DNA of 64,000 nt, taken from positions 62,001 to 126,000 of the forward strand of contig NZ_OUNR01000016.1 in NCBI RefSeq assembly GCF_900403705.1, written 5' to 3'. Positions within the stretch are counted from its first letter, which is position 1. Every line of letters begins with the position of its first letter. Source of the DNA: Nitrospira lenta. Lineage in GTDB: Bacteria; Nitrospirota; Nitrospiria; Nitrospirales; Nitrospiraceae. The translations under genes and the position numbers were made by a program. This document shows, piece after piece, positions 43,553-52,852 of the stretch. The notes beneath the pieces were generated by a model, which had not been told where the DNA came from, made no database searches, and saw only the letters and a list, made by a program, of their open reading frames with translations.

Positions 43553-43753
43553 TCTGAGGTAAAGCCGGCTGTCATCGAGTTGGCAGACGACTACACGCCA
43601 AATGAGCGTAATTAATGGGGCCTGTGTAAGAAATACGGAGAAGGCTTCGTTGCGCGAGCCGGTCCGTTGACGCTGTCAGAAATCTGACGGTGAGACTAGA
43701 CCTGCTGGAGGAGCCGCTACAGACGAATCGAGGATGAAAAGAGCGGAAGGGAA

Positions 43754-43787
43754 GCCGGGATGAGTTCGTCTAGACACTCATCCCGGC
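43754..43787 (-). terminator. Hairpin terminator after flgE
   Basis: A perfect 12-bp stem (GCCGGGATGAGT/ACTCATCCCGGC) with a 10-base loop starts 14 bp beyond the flgE stop. On the minus strand a pyrimidine-rich stretch with CTCTTTTC follows. It separates the fliK-flgDE operon from fliL. Confidence 0.7.
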
Positions 43788-43800
43788 AGAGGCGGCTGTT

Positions 43801-45537
43801 CTATCGTTTCAGATTCACCAACTCCTGGAGAATTTCATCCGATGTCGTGATCACGCGCGAGTTGGCCTGGAAGCCACGCTGCGCGGCAATCATGTCGATA
43901 AAGCTTTGACCGAGATCGACATTCGAGAGCTCCAGCGAATTAGACAGGACACGGCCGAGACCGGCGCTATCCGGCGATCCTGTCACCGGCTGACCGGAGT
44001 TTCCTGATTCGGCAAAGGTATTTTTCCCGGTCCTGGTCAAGCCGATCGGATCCGGGAACCTGGCTAGGACCACTTGAGCCAAGGCGCGCAGCTGTCCATT
44101 CGAGAACCGGCCGCTGATGACGCCGTTCGTATCGACGCTAAAGGCCTGGAGCGAACCGGCGGCATAGCCGTTCTGCGTCTGCTGGACCAGCGCGGAGGTG
44201 GAGCCGAATTGCGTGGTGCCGGTGAGACCGTTCCCGCCGTCGGTAATGACGCTGTCGCCGAAATTGATATCGATGAGTTGATCCTGTGTGGCGCCGACGA
44301 AGTCGATCTGGAGTTCTCCAGGGTTCGTGCCCACCGTTCCTGCCGCCGTATTGGTATCGAAGCGAGTCACCGGCCCTTCACGCTGCAGCGTCCCGTCTGT
44401 CCCGAAGGTCAGGGTCCCGGCGCCGACTCGGACGATCCCGAGCGTGGTATCGATATTACTGGAATGATAGTTGGCCGTATTCACGTCGGCGGTGCTCGAC
44501 ACGACGTTATAGTTCCAGGTATTCGATCCCACTTTCGTGAAATAGGTGGTCAACAGGTGATCGTTCCCCAACGAATCGTAGACCGTCAGCGAGGTGGTGA
44601 AGTTCGAGGTGCCGACCGGATCCGACACGTTGAAATCGGAGCCGGTGGTCGACGCACCGGCCAGCAGGTTGAGGGTCGATGCCAGGGTATTGGCGCCGCT
44701 TGCGGCCACCACGACGGTGCTGTTATTCGTCGCGACATCGTTCGTCGTGCCGGAGAGGCCGGATCGCAAGGTGAAGATATTACTCGCGCCCACCGTGGCT
44801 TCAAAGCCGTCATAGGCCCCTTGCAGGTAGGGGTTGACCGCCGTCAGACTCCGCACCGCACTCTGTATGGCACCGGCCAATGCCGACCCAGTGAGGCCGT
44901 TCGCCACCGTCACCGTCCGCACGCCATCGCCATTCAAGTTGATCGTAAAGGCATTATTGCCGGCCGCCGTCGTCGTGACCGAGGCGGACGATCCGATAAT
45001 ATTTGCGCGAACGCCGGTGGTCGCCGTGCTGGAATTCAGGTTGGCGGCCAATAGCGCCGTGGTGGTTGGGTTCGGCGACGCCGTGGTGGTCGGCAAGGCA
45101 ATGTCTCCGATATTGCCGGTGATGGTCCCAGTCGTGTCGGCGAGGAATCCCTGCAGTTTGAACCCGGTGGGATCGACCACGACGCTGTCTTTATTCAAGC
45201 GGAACAGCCCATTACGTCCGTAGAATGTTCCGTTCTGCTTGTCTTTCATCACAAAGAACCCGTTGCCGTCGATAGCCAGATCGAGCACATTCGAGGAGGT
45301 GGCCAGCGATCCCTGCGTAAAATCACCCTGCACGGAGGTGAGCGCCACACCGATTCCGGTCTGGACTGAGCCTGATCCGCCTGAGATCGAGGAGCTGATC
45401 AGGTCGGCGAACGTGGCGCGACTCCCCTTGAACCCGACGGTGCTGAGATTGGCGATGTTGTTTCCGATGACCGACAATGCCGTGCCGTTGGCATTGAGAC
45501 CGCTCACACCGGCAAACAGAGACGACAGAATACCCAT
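43801..45537 (-). CDS. flgE: Flagellar hook protein FlgE
   Basis: A 578-residue FlgE, longer than the E. coli protein (402) because of added outer domains (~130-400). The N-terminus is MGILSSLFAGVSGLNANGTAL with IGNNIANLSTVGFKGSRATF. The C-terminus is LSNVDLGQSFIDMIAAQRGFQANSR. It polymerises into the hook. The inserted region is Thr/Ser/Ala/Gly-rich and beta-type. ATG 45537 has a GGAGGA site. Confidence 0.96.
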   Translation of the reverse strand: MGILSSLFAGVSGLNANGTALSVIGNNIANLSTVGFKGSRATFADLISSSISGGSGSVQTGIGVALTSVQGDFTQGSLATSSNVLDLAIDGNGFFVMKDKQNGTFYGRNGLFRLNKDSVVVDPTGFKLQGFLADTTGTITGNIGDIALPTTTASPNPTTTALLAANLNSSTATTGVRANIIGSSASVTTTAAGNNAFTINLNGDGVRTVTVANGLTGSALAGAIQSAVRSLTAVNPYLQGAYDGFEATVGASNIFTLRSGLSGTTNDVATNNSTVVVAASGANTLASTLNLLAGASTTGSDFNVSDPVGTSNFTTSLTVYDSLGNDHLLTTYFTKVGSNTWNYNVVSSTADVNTANYHSSNIDTTLGIVRVGAGTLTFGTDGTLQREGPVTRFDTNTAAGTVGTNPGELQIDFVGATQDQLIDINFGDSVITDGGNGLTGTTQFGSTSALVQQTQNGYAAGSLQAFSVDTNGVISGRFSNGQLRALAQVVLARFPDPIGLTRTGKNTFAESGNSGQPVTGSPDSAGLGRVLSNSLELSNVDLGQSFIDMIAAQRGFQANSRVITTSDEILQELVNLKR

Positions 45538-45578
45538 GGGTCAGATCCTCCTTTGTAACAAATGCGCGCGCGTTTCTC

Positions 45579-46259
45579 TTATCGCAGTTCGACAATATCG
45601 TTGCGGTCGATCACATAGTCGCCGGCGGCCAGTTGCGGGCTGCCGTTGACCATCCGCACACCGGAGATTTTCAAGACAGAACTTGGGGCCGCGACGACCG
45701 CTCCACCCTTCGAGTCTTTGGCCAGGACCTGGTACTGATAGGTTCCGTTCGGCATCAACTGCCCGTTTTGATTGCGCCCGTCCCACTGGACTTCCTGTTT
45801 GCCGGCACTCTGCGTGCCCAAGTCCAGTATGCGAAGGGCCTTCCCCTGCTTATCCTGAATGGTGACTCGGACGGTACTCGCTTCGCGCTCCAACGCATAC
45901 GTGAGTTTAGCCGGCCCGTTATTCAGATCGATGAGCGAGCCTTCGACCTGCACATTGCGCCCGATCATCGGCAAGAGGGTGTACTGCATCGAATCCGCTT
46001 GCTGAGCGATGCTTTTCTCCAGTAACTGAACCTGTTTCGTGCTCTGGTCCAATTGACTGAATTGCGCGAGCTCGGCGACGAATGCGGTGTTATCCATCGG
46101 CTTCAAGGGGTCTTGATTCTTCAGCTGCGTGACCAGAAGCTTGAGGAAGTCGTTCTGCCCCATTTGCTGGTTGCCGCTCAAGGCCCCGGCGATTCCGCCG
46201 CTTGCGGGCGCTGTGACTCCGGGTGTCGTCTGTGAGGTCGCTGAGCCAACGGTTGCCAT
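45579..46259 (-). CDS. flgD: Hook cap / assembly scaffold FlgD
   Basis: A 226-residue FlgD of normal length. The N-terminal export and capping region has GQNDFLKLLVTQLKNQDPLKP and MDNTAFVAELAQFSQLDQ. The C-terminal FlgD Ig-like domain has VRVTIQDKQGKALRILDLG and WDGRNQNGQLMPNGTYQYQ. Lies between fliK and flgE, the usual hook-operon order. Confidence 0.96.
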   Translation of the reverse strand: MATVGSATSQTTPGVTAPASGGIAGALSGNQQMGQNDFLKLLVTQLKNQDPLKPMDNTAFVAELAQFSQLDQSTKQVQLLEKSIAQQADSMQYTLLPMIGRNVQVEGSLIDLNNGPAKLTYALEREASTVRVTIQDKQGKALRILDLGTQSAGKQEVQWDGRNQNGQLMPNGTYQYQVLAKDSKGGAVVAAPSSVLKISGVRMVNGSPQLAAGDYVIDRNDIVELR

Positions 46260-46277
46260 AATGCGGTTCCCCTATCC

Positions 46278-47906
46278 TTATGCCACCAGATTCAACATGC
46301 CGCGACGCGGCGTCGTCTCACGCATCGTTTCTTCACGTCCCCGGCCCGAGTTCTGCCGCTCTTCCTGCGGAGCATGGCCCGGTGACTGGTCCCGAGACGT
46401 CGGTTGTTCGAAAGACCGTCCGGCGCTCTGTCGGTCAATGTCGACTTGAAAGCGTCCCAGATCCAAGCCCGATGCGGTCAATGCCGATTGCAACCGGTCT
46501 TGCCCGTTCATCAAATACTGTCCTAACTCGTTTCGCTCGGATGAGAAATGCGTGTGGACGGTCTCCTGATTGACCGCGACACGAATATTCACCCGTCCCA
46601 GATCGGCTTGCGAAAGCTCGAGTACCATCGACTTGGTTTGGCCCGTTGAATTCCCCGGCATCCAATCGGTCGACTGAACGGGAGGGAGGGTTGCGGCCGG
46701 CTGAGTGTCGGCGGGAAGCTTGGCTGAAGGAGCGGAGGAAAACGCGCGGTGATCCACGCCATGGGTCACCAACGTGGGATTCGATGGCGCGGCAGGCGCG
46801 GAAGCCTCCGGCACGATGGATTGGGCCGCAGTCTGCTCGGCAGACGGGCGTTCGCGATGGTCATGGCCGGACCACTCCATCCCGCCTTCATCCTTCTGGC
46901 TTGCGGCTTCTTGCCAGGCAGTCAGGGCAACCGCAGGCTGACGAGACACGTCCTCTTCTTTCGGCGCCGGAGTGTCTTGTACGGGCATCGGACGTTCCAT
47001 GACCAGAGGCCGATTGTCTTCCGAACGTTGGATCTGTTCAGCGGTCAGTGCGTGGGCCGCCGCGAGGTCTTCCCGTACCTGAGAGCGCAACTCGTTGGGC
47101 AGGATCACCGGCTCAGCCTTCACCTCACTTGTTGCAGGAGCGTGCGGCTGCTCTTCACGCGTGAGCGGGAATGTCGGTTTTTCCTGTTGAAGCGTGCGGA
47201 GTTCTCCGGGCGTCGGCTGAGCTTGACCGCTCGGTGTCGTAGCGAGGTCGGACAAGGTCGTCTGCTGTCCGTTGGTATCGACGGACGGCTGCAGCGTGGC
47301 GCCTGATGGAATGGCCGCCGTGGAATCTGCGGATGCGGCCGCGAGGGCTTTGTGTTCGACCTGCGTAACGGTGGAGGAGTCCGCCGCCGTGATCGGCAAC
47401 GATGTCCCGTCCTCCATGACAGAAGGCATCACGGACTCCATAGCGGTGTTCGTCTGTTCACCCGGTGCGGTCTGCATCGGGACTGGAGCATCTGTGATGA
47501 CTGTGGGCTGCGCGATCAGTGCCAGCAAGACGCTTTGCGTCGTCACATCGGGCGGCGGCGCCGTGACCATGGGGGTGGAGTCCGGCCGTGCGGGTTCGGT
47601 CTCTTTGTCGCCGGCTTGGTTGCCTCGGTCGGCGCCGGAGGTTGTCGGTGCCGTTGTGGCGGACGCCGGCTGATCCGAAGCCGTCTGGGCATCGTGGGCA
47701 TCGTGCTCATCGCTCGAGGCTTGGCTGCGTCCAGCCTCGTGACGGGATGTCTGTGCCGTATGAACCGACTGCAATTCAGATGAAAAAGATTTTCCGGATC
47801 CGGCCGATTCTCGACGGCTGCCTCCAGATCCTTGACGAGAGGTGCTCTGGGGGCCGGTTGCGTTGGAAGAGCCGGCCGATGCGAGATGCGGTAGTTGAAC
47901 GTCCAT
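46278..47906 (-). CDS. fliK: Hook-length control protein FliK
   Basis: 542 residues from ATG 47906 with a GAGG site; an upstream in-frame start at 47954 would lie too close to the putative promoter. A long, low-complexity Thr/Ala/Pro/Gln region (~1-400) acts as the ruler. The C-terminal Flg_hook domain (~430-510) has VLELSQADLGRVNIRVAVNQ and HTHFSSERNELGQYL. It measures hook length and switches FlhB specificity. Starts the fliK-flgD-flgE operon. Confidence 0.9.
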   Translation of the reverse strand: MDVQLPHLASAGSSNATGPQSTSRQGSGGSRRESAGSGKSFSSELQSVHTAQTSRHEAGRSQASSDEHDAHDAQTASDQPASATTAPTTSGADRGNQAGDKETEPARPDSTPMVTAPPPDVTTQSVLLALIAQPTVITDAPVPMQTAPGEQTNTAMESVMPSVMEDGTSLPITAADSSTVTQVEHKALAAASADSTAAIPSGATLQPSVDTNGQQTTLSDLATTPSGQAQPTPGELRTLQQEKPTFPLTREEQPHAPATSEVKAEPVILPNELRSQVREDLAAAHALTAEQIQRSEDNRPLVMERPMPVQDTPAPKEEDVSRQPAVALTAWQEAASQKDEGGMEWSGHDHRERPSAEQTAAQSIVPEASAPAAPSNPTLVTHGVDHRAFSSAPSAKLPADTQPAATLPPVQSTDWMPGNSTGQTKSMVLELSQADLGRVNIRVAVNQETVHTHFSSERNELGQYLMNGQDRLQSALTASGLDLGRFQVDIDRQSAGRSFEQPTSRDQSPGHAPQEERQNSGRGREETMRETTPRRGMLNLVA

Positions 47907-47956
47907 TATGACCTCAGGTGTTCCCGATGATTGTCTGGTGACACGCACCGGCATAG

Positions 47957-47972
47957 TTCAAGCCTTGTGCCA
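47957..47972 (-). promoter_or_regulatory. Probable sigma-54 promoter of fliK-flgDE
   Basis: Minus-strand TGGCAC-N5-TTGAA, 51 bp before fliK. The -24 half is perfect; the -12 half has GA in place of GC. Confidence 0.5.
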
Positions 47973-48300
47973 GTGCGCTTCGCCGAAAACTCTGCGCCAA
48001 TTGATGGAAATACACGAGGTGTGATCAGCTGATTCACGCAGGAGGAAAGTATTTCCTATCCCGTAGGCAAGATGCTTCCACTTACGAGGTGAACAGGCAT
48101 GCAGGATGCTGAGATTGTCCGTCAGCAGTATTCCATGCCTTCGTCAAAGCGCGTCACGCAGACAGGTGGCATCACCGCTGTTGCTTCGCTAGTTGTGGCT
48201 GGAAGGCAAGTCTTTGCGAGCAATCTGGCGTTGCGCTTCGCGATCTCATCCGAAAGACGTCGCGCCGACTGTCGGCATCGACGAGTCTGTCCGTAGTCTG
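47973..48300. other. Gene-free stretch between fliK promoter and motE-like gene
   Basis: About 330 bases with no convincing coding frame. A short hairpin (GCCGA/TCGGC) at 48264-48276 lies just beyond the motE-like stop and may help end that operon on the minus strand. A 65-codon plus-strand frame here lacks a ribosome site and family features. Confidence 0.5.
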
Positions 48301-49074
48301 TTAGGGGGTTTGACCGAGCAGCTGTTCCGTGAGCTTGGCGGCACGGTCCACACGCACTTGAGAGAGAATGGCACCGGCAGTTTTCGGCTTGACGATCCGA
48401 AGGATTTCGATCGCTTTGTGCTCGGGCATCTTTTCGAGTCTGGCTGCGGCTTCTTCTGACGGCATGGACTCATACATCTTCGCGAGCTGCGCCTGGCTCT
48501 GACTCTTCTGATCCTGCGCTTGCTTGGAGAACAGGGCTTTCCGCTCCGCGATAAACTGGTCCTGCTGGATTTTCTGTTCCGTCGTTTGTTTCTGATGCAG
48601 CCGCCGAGACTCCTCCAGCTTCTTCTGCGTGGCCTCATTGCGCGTAAGCAGCCCTTCCAGTTCCGTCTTGAGGGCGAGGATACGCTCTTCTTCTTGCCGA
48701 ACGGCCGTTTCACGGCGGTCGAGATCTTTCTTGCGCTGATCCAGCATCTCAATGATTTCTCTCGGCGTCTCAATGGACGGTTCTGGCGTAGCCGTGGCAG
48801 CGGCTGTGTCAGCCGTCGTGTCAGCGCTCCCGGACGGTCCCGCCGGTGTGGAGCTTGCCGCTGCAGCGGCCGGCTTCGCCGGTTTGGGTTGCGGCTCGGA
48901 TGACGCTTGGCCCAGCTGCACCATGACCCACAGCAGAAATACCGATCCGGTCATGCCTCCGGCTAAGGTCCACAGATGGGAGCGCCGCGCCGATCGAGTG
49001 ACTGTAGATTGCGGCCTCACGCGATGCCGCAGCGTAATGCGATCGGTGACCGGATTGGTGTAGACAGGCTTCAT
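48301..49074 (-). CDS. MotE-like periplasmic protein (coiled coil plus MgtE-N-like domain)
   Basis: A 257-residue protein: a basic cytosolic N-terminus, one membrane helix (~33-52, LAGGMTGSVFLLWVMVQLG), an Ala/Thr-rich spacer, a long charged coiled coil (~110-195), and a C-terminal helical domain (AKMYESMPSEEAAARLEKMP, KTAGAILSQV) as in MotE and FliG-like MgtE-N proteins. MotE is a chaperone for the MotC stator protein in alphaproteobacteria. Here it is the last gene of the flgB-fliJ operon (ATGA overlap with fliJ), a common site for such proteins. The exact partner is unknown because no stator gene is near. Confidence 0.78.
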   Translation of the reverse strand: MKPVYTNPVTDRITLRHRVRPQSTVTRSARRSHLWTLAGGMTGSVFLLWVMVQLGQASSEPQPKPAKPAAAAASSTPAGPSGSADTTADTAAATATPEPSIETPREIIEMLDQRKKDLDRRETAVRQEEERILALKTELEGLLTRNEATQKKLEESRRLHQKQTTEQKIQQDQFIAERKALFSKQAQDQKSQSQAQLAKMYESMPSEEAAARLEKMPEHKAIEILRIVKPKTAGAILSQVRVDRAAKLTEQLLGQTP

Positions 49075-49511
49075 GACAACGTATCTCCCTGGCCGGCAAA
49101 GCGATGATGCGCTGACTCATCCGTCGCCATCTGCTCGCGGCGGCGCATTTCCGTCAGGGCCGCCTCCCGATACCGCTCAATCAGACGATCCAATGTACGG
49201 CGATCCTGACTGGCGGCGACCAGTTTGGCTCGCGCCTCGTCCCATTGCAGTTGCCAATGCGCCAGCGTACGCCGGGCCTGCTCCGTGGCGGCCGCTTGCG
49301 CTTCAAAGTGCGATTGCCACTCCAGGAGTTGCTCGATGGTCAATCCTTGGCTGGTCTCTTCACGGTACCGCTCCTCCTGCTGCCGCTGATCGTCCGCCAA
49401 GCGCGCGATGGATTGTTCCGCCTGGAGGAGTTGCTGTGTAACTTCGGCCAGCTCCATCTTGAGCTGCTCCTCAATCTGAAGACGATAGTGTTGCAGCGAC
49501 TGTACGCTCAT
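49071..49511 (-). CDS. fliJ: Flagellar export protein FliJ
   Basis: A 146-residue, almost wholly coiled-coil protein (RLQIEEQLKMELAEVTQQLL; QQEERYREETSQGLTIEQLL) with the length (E. coli 147) and position after fliI expected of FliJ. It forms the central stalk in the FliI hexamer. Sequence conservation in the family is low, so the call rests on pattern and context. Overlaps fliI by 4 bp (ATGA). Confidence 0.88.
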   Translation of the reverse strand: MSVQSLQHYRLQIEEQLKMELAEVTQQLLQAEQSIARLADDQRQQEERYREETSQGLTIEQLLEWQSHFEAQAAATEQARRTLAHWQLQWDEARAKLVAASQDRRTLDRLIERYREAALTEMRRREQMATDESAHHRFAGQGDTLS

Positions 49512-50812
49512 GTCTGTTGTGCCAAGTTCAGAAGGTGCTGTCGAGACGCGGCAAAGTCAGCCGGTTGTTCGACCGCCTGGCGGAGATACCCGTTAATGGC
49601 GTCTTGTCCGCGCACCGCCCGATCCAGCGCGGCATTCATCCCCTGCTTATAGGCGCCGAGAAGAATAAGATCTTCGGATTGCCGATACCGCGCCATCAGT
49701 TCGATCGTTTGGCGCGCCGCCGCTTCATGTTCACGCGTGACAATGTCGCGCATGACCCGGCTGGTACTTTGGAGCAGGTCGATGGCCGGGAAGTGGTTTT
49801 GCGCCGCGAGGGTGCGTGAGAGGACGATGTGTCCATCCAGAATCGAACGCACCGTATCGGCGATCGGGTCGGACAGATCGTCGCCGTCCACCAGTACCGT
49901 ATACAACCCAGTAATCGTGCCGACGCCGGGACCGGTCCCCACTCGCTCCAGCAGTTTCGGTAACATGGCGAACACCGACGGCGTATAGCCTTTGGTCGTC
50001 GGCGGTTCGCCGATCGCCAAGCCGACCTCCCGTTGGCTGTAGGCCAACCGCGTCAGTGAGTCCATCATCAATAAGACCTGGCGTCCCTGATCGCGAAAAT
50101 ATTCGGCGATACAGGTTGCCACGAGCGATGCGCGCAGCCGGACCATCGGCGGTTGATCCGATGTGGCCACGATGACGACTGAGCGCTTCAAGGCTTCAGG
50201 TCCCAGATCGCGTTCCAGAAACTCATTCACCTCACGTCCGCGTTCGCCGATTAACGCAATGACATTGACGTCCGCCTGGGTATAGCGGCTAATCATTCCG
50301 AGCAAGACGCTTTTCCCGACGCCCGATCCGGCGAAGATCCCGACCTTCTGTCCGCGCCCGCAGGTCAAGAACCCGTTGATCGCCCGCACACCCAAATCCA
50401 ACGGGGTCGTGATCCGGTTCCGCGACAAGGGATTCGGCGGACTCGTCCGAAGTGGATAGTGGGCCTGCGCGACGAGCGGCCCTTTGCCGTCCAAGGGTTC
50501 CCCCAACCCATTCAAGACCCGTCCGAGCAGTGCGGGGCCAACGGCGAGTCCGGCCGCTTGACCAGTCATCGCAATGCGGCTCGATGGCCCGATCCCTTCC
50601 ATTTCTCCGAGCGGCATCAGCAAGACACGATCGCCTCGAAATCCTACGACTTCCGCTGGAATGATCCCTTTGCCGTCTTCCCTCGTGATGTGGCAGATGT
50701 CGCCGACCGTCGAGCGCGCGCCGGTGCCTTCAATGACCAGGCCGACGGCTTGCGCCACGCGCCCGGTAATGTCCAATGGTTCGACCTGATCGAGAAGATC
50801 ACTGAGCGACAT
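49508..50812 (-). CDS. fliI: Flagellum-specific export ATPase FliI
   Basis: 434 residues from ATG 50812 with an AGAGG site; an in-frame start at 50839 is less likely. F1-beta-like ATPase with P-loop FAGSGVGKSVLLGMI, IGERGREVNEFLERDLG, LLMMDSLTRLAYSQREVGLA and the C-terminal RYRQSEDLILLGAYKQG. It unloads substrates at the export gate. It overlaps the FliH-domain gene by 14 bp. Confidence 0.97.
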   Translation of the reverse strand: MSLSDLLDQVEPLDITGRVAQAVGLVIEGTGARSTVGDICHITREDGKGIIPAEVVGFRGDRVLLMPLGEMEGIGPSSRIAMTGQAAGLAVGPALLGRVLNGLGEPLDGKGPLVAQAHYPLRTSPPNPLSRNRITTPLDLGVRAINGFLTCGRGQKVGIFAGSGVGKSVLLGMISRYTQADVNVIALIGERGREVNEFLERDLGPEALKRSVVIVATSDQPPMVRLRASLVATCIAEYFRDQGRQVLLMMDSLTRLAYSQREVGLAIGEPPTTKGYTPSVFAMLPKLLERVGTGPGVGTITGLYTVLVDGDDLSDPIADTVRSILDGHIVLSRTLAAQNHFPAIDLLQSTSRVMRDIVTREHEAAARQTIELMARYRQSEDLILLGAYKQGMNAALDRAVRGQDAINGYLRQAVEQPADFAASRQHLLNLAQQT

Positions 50813-51848
50813 GTGTGCCTCTTGCGCGAAGCGCTTCACCTAGGCGGGAGAGTTGTGTCTCAAGCGAGGCATCGACCACTCGGTTGACTGTCTGCACGAT
50901 ACATCCTCCACGGGGCAACGTGATATCCGGTTCAATATGGAGCGAGAGCGTGAGATCGCCGACCCGGCTCAATTCGTCCCGCATCGCGTCCAGCGTTCCG
51001 GCATCGGCGGGATGCACCGTAATGGTCACGCGGCCGGACTCTTTCAACGCGGCCAGCGCCGATTTGGCTTGTGCCACCACTTGTTCTTTGACCTGCTCGG
51101 CGCGGTCGCGCAGCACTTTGGTGGCAATCTGAAAGGCTAGACTCACCACTTCTTCTTCCACGGTCTGATGCAAGGCCAGCCAGGCTTGATCGAATTTCCT
51201 CACGGCATTGGAGAGCACGGTCCGTTCATGACGCCGGCGTTCTTCATCACGGGCGCAGGCTCGCCGCTCGCCTTCGGCAATGCCGCGTTCAAATTCCGTC
51301 AGTCCATCTTGCCCGCGTGTGACCCCGTCTTCGCCGAATGTTTGCAAGACCATGCTGTGTACGCGCAAGCCGCCGGCTCGCACGACCGCATGTTTCAAGA
51401 CCGTGTTTTCCGCGCGTAAGGCGTGCAGTTCGAGCAATCGTCGAGCGGTCATCAGCATGACATCGTTCTGAATCGGCTTCATGAAGAACTCGGCTGCGCC
51501 GGCCTTCATGGCCCGGACGGCCAACTCGACGCTCGGCGATCCGGTCATGACGACGCTGATCACTCGTTGGTCGCAGGCTTGAATCTGCTCCAAGAGTTGA
51601 ATCCCATCCAGATCCGGCAGGGCAATGTCCACCATCACGAGCGCCGGGGGCGCTTGTTTCACCATCGCCAGCGCTTCCTGAGCGGTTCCGGCGACACGAA
51701 TGGCCACCCCTTCAGAACGAAAGAGTTCGATAAAGAGATTCCGGATAATCTCGTCATCATCGACGACGAGAATCGACCCGTGTAGTTTCGGCGTTCCGGA
51801 CGCAGCCGGCGCGGACAATCTCGCTGGCAGTGATACGCTCGTGGCCAT
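50799..51848 (-). CDS. fliH: CheY-like receiver domain fused to FliH (export ATPase regulator)
   Basis: A 349-residue protein with two parts. Residues ~22-145 are a receiver domain with all key residues: acidic pocket VVDDDE (30-32), phospho-Asp74 (VMVDIALPD), Thr102 (VMTGS) and Lys124 (FFMKPI). Residues ~185-349 are FliH: a charged helical region (GERRACARDEERRRHERT) and the conserved C-terminal domain (PRGGCIVQTVNRVVDASLET). FliH normally holds FliI inactive and anchors it to FliN through its N-terminus, which is replaced here by the receiver. The frame is continuous, the start has GGAGGAG, and the gene sits exactly between fliG and fliI, so this is the only FliH in the cluster and not a cloning or frameshift artefact. 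Confidence 0.9.
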   Translation of the reverse strand: MATSVSLPARLSAPAASGTPKLHGSILVVDDDEIIRNLFIELFRSEGVAIRVAGTAQEALAMVKQAPPALVMVDIALPDLDGIQLLEQIQACDQRVISVVMTGSPSVELAVRAMKAGAAEFFMKPIQNDVMLMTARRLLELHALRAENTVLKHAVVRAGGLRVHSMVLQTFGEDGVTRGQDGLTEFERGIAEGERRACARDEERRRHERTVLSNAVRKFDQAWLALHQTVEEEVVSLAFQIATKVLRDRAEQVKEQVVAQAKSALAALKESGRVTITVHPADAGTLDAMRDELSRVGDLTLSLHIEPDITLPRGGCIVQTVNRVVDASLETQLSRLGEALRARGTHVAQ

Positions 51849-52850
51849 TTACAGCATCTCCTCCCCTGCACCGGCCACCACAATCCGGCCCTCTTCCTCC
51901 AGTTTTCGGCACACTTTGAGGATGTTCTGCTGCGACCGCTCCACATCTGCGATTTTGACCGGGCCCTTGGATTCCATATCGTCCTTGAGCATCTCGGCCG
52001 CGCGGCTCGACATGTTTTTGAAGAATTTATCCTTAATATCGGAGTTAGCCCCACGCAGCGCCAAGGGCAGATCTTCTTTGCTGATTTCCTTCATCAGTTC
52101 CTGCATGCCGCGATCATCCAGCTTGATCAGGTCGTCGAAGACGAACATCAGGGCGCGGATCGCATCGGCCAGCGGCTGACTCTTCTCCGCGATCTTGGCC
52201 ATAATGTTGCCCTCGGTGCTCTTATCGAGTCGGGTCATGATATCGGCCATCATCTCCGTTCCGCCGAGCGATTGGGCACGCATGCCGGTATTCGACAAGA
52301 GCGCTTCCTGCATGGTGTTGCTGAGTTCCTCCAACACATCGGGTTGGACTTCTTCCATGGTCGCCACGCGCAAGGCGACGTCGCCTCGCAAGAACTCCGG
52401 CAGCTGAGCCAACAACTGACTGGCCTGTTCGCTCTCCAGATGCGCCAGAATGACGGCGATAGTTTGGGGATGTTCGATCTTAATCATACTGGCTAACGAT
52501 TTGGCTTCGACCCACTTCAAGGCTTCCAGGCCTGGATAGGATTTCCGCGTCATCGATTCGATGATGGCCTTGGCTTTTTCTGGACCCAGCGCTTTGATCA
52601 AGACGCTGCGAATATATTCATTGCCCTTAAATTGGACGTCTCCCGAGGCGCTCGCGCTTTCGAATTCTGAAATCACCACCGCTTCATCTTCCTTTGAGAT
52701 TTGGGCAGTGCCATTCATGTAATGACCGAGCTTCTTGATCTCCTTGGGATCGAGCTGCTTCATGACTTGAGCAGCCGCTTCTTCCCCGATGGCGCGCAGC
52801 AGAATCGCCGCCTTCTGTTCACCGGACATCTGTTTCGCGTCACCGGCCAT
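51849..52850 (-). CDS. fliG: Flagellar motor switch protein FliG
   Basis: A 333-residue FliG with the N-terminal FliF-binding domain (LSGEQKAAILLRAIGEEAAA-like start), the EHPQT motif (IEHPQTIAVILAHL), and the C-terminal torque helix (ALMFVFDDLIKLDDRGMQEL) with the charged residues that face the stator. Length matches the family (331). Its stop touches the start of the receiver-FliH gene. Confidence 0.97.
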   Translation of the reverse strand: MAGDAKQMSGEQKAAILLRAIGEEAAAQVMKQLDPKEIKKLGHYMNGTAQISKEDEAVVISEFESASASGDVQFKGNEYIRSVLIKALGPEKAKAIIESMTRKSYPGLEALKWVEAKSLASMIKIEHPQTIAVILAHLESEQASQLLAQLPEFLRGDVALRVATMEEVQPDVLEELSNTMQEALLSNTGMRAQSLGGTEMMADIMTRLDKSTEGNIMAKIAEKSQPLADAIRALMFVFDDLIKLDDRGMQELMKEISKEDLPLALRGANSDIKDKFFKNMSSRAAEMLKDDMESKGPVKIADVERSQQNILKVCRKLEEEGRIVVAGAGEEML

Positions 52851-52852
52851 GG

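Noticed and set aside
48099-48296. 65-codon plus-strand frame upstream of the motE-like gene
   Set aside because: No usable ribosome site or family feature; lies opposite to all surrounding genes.
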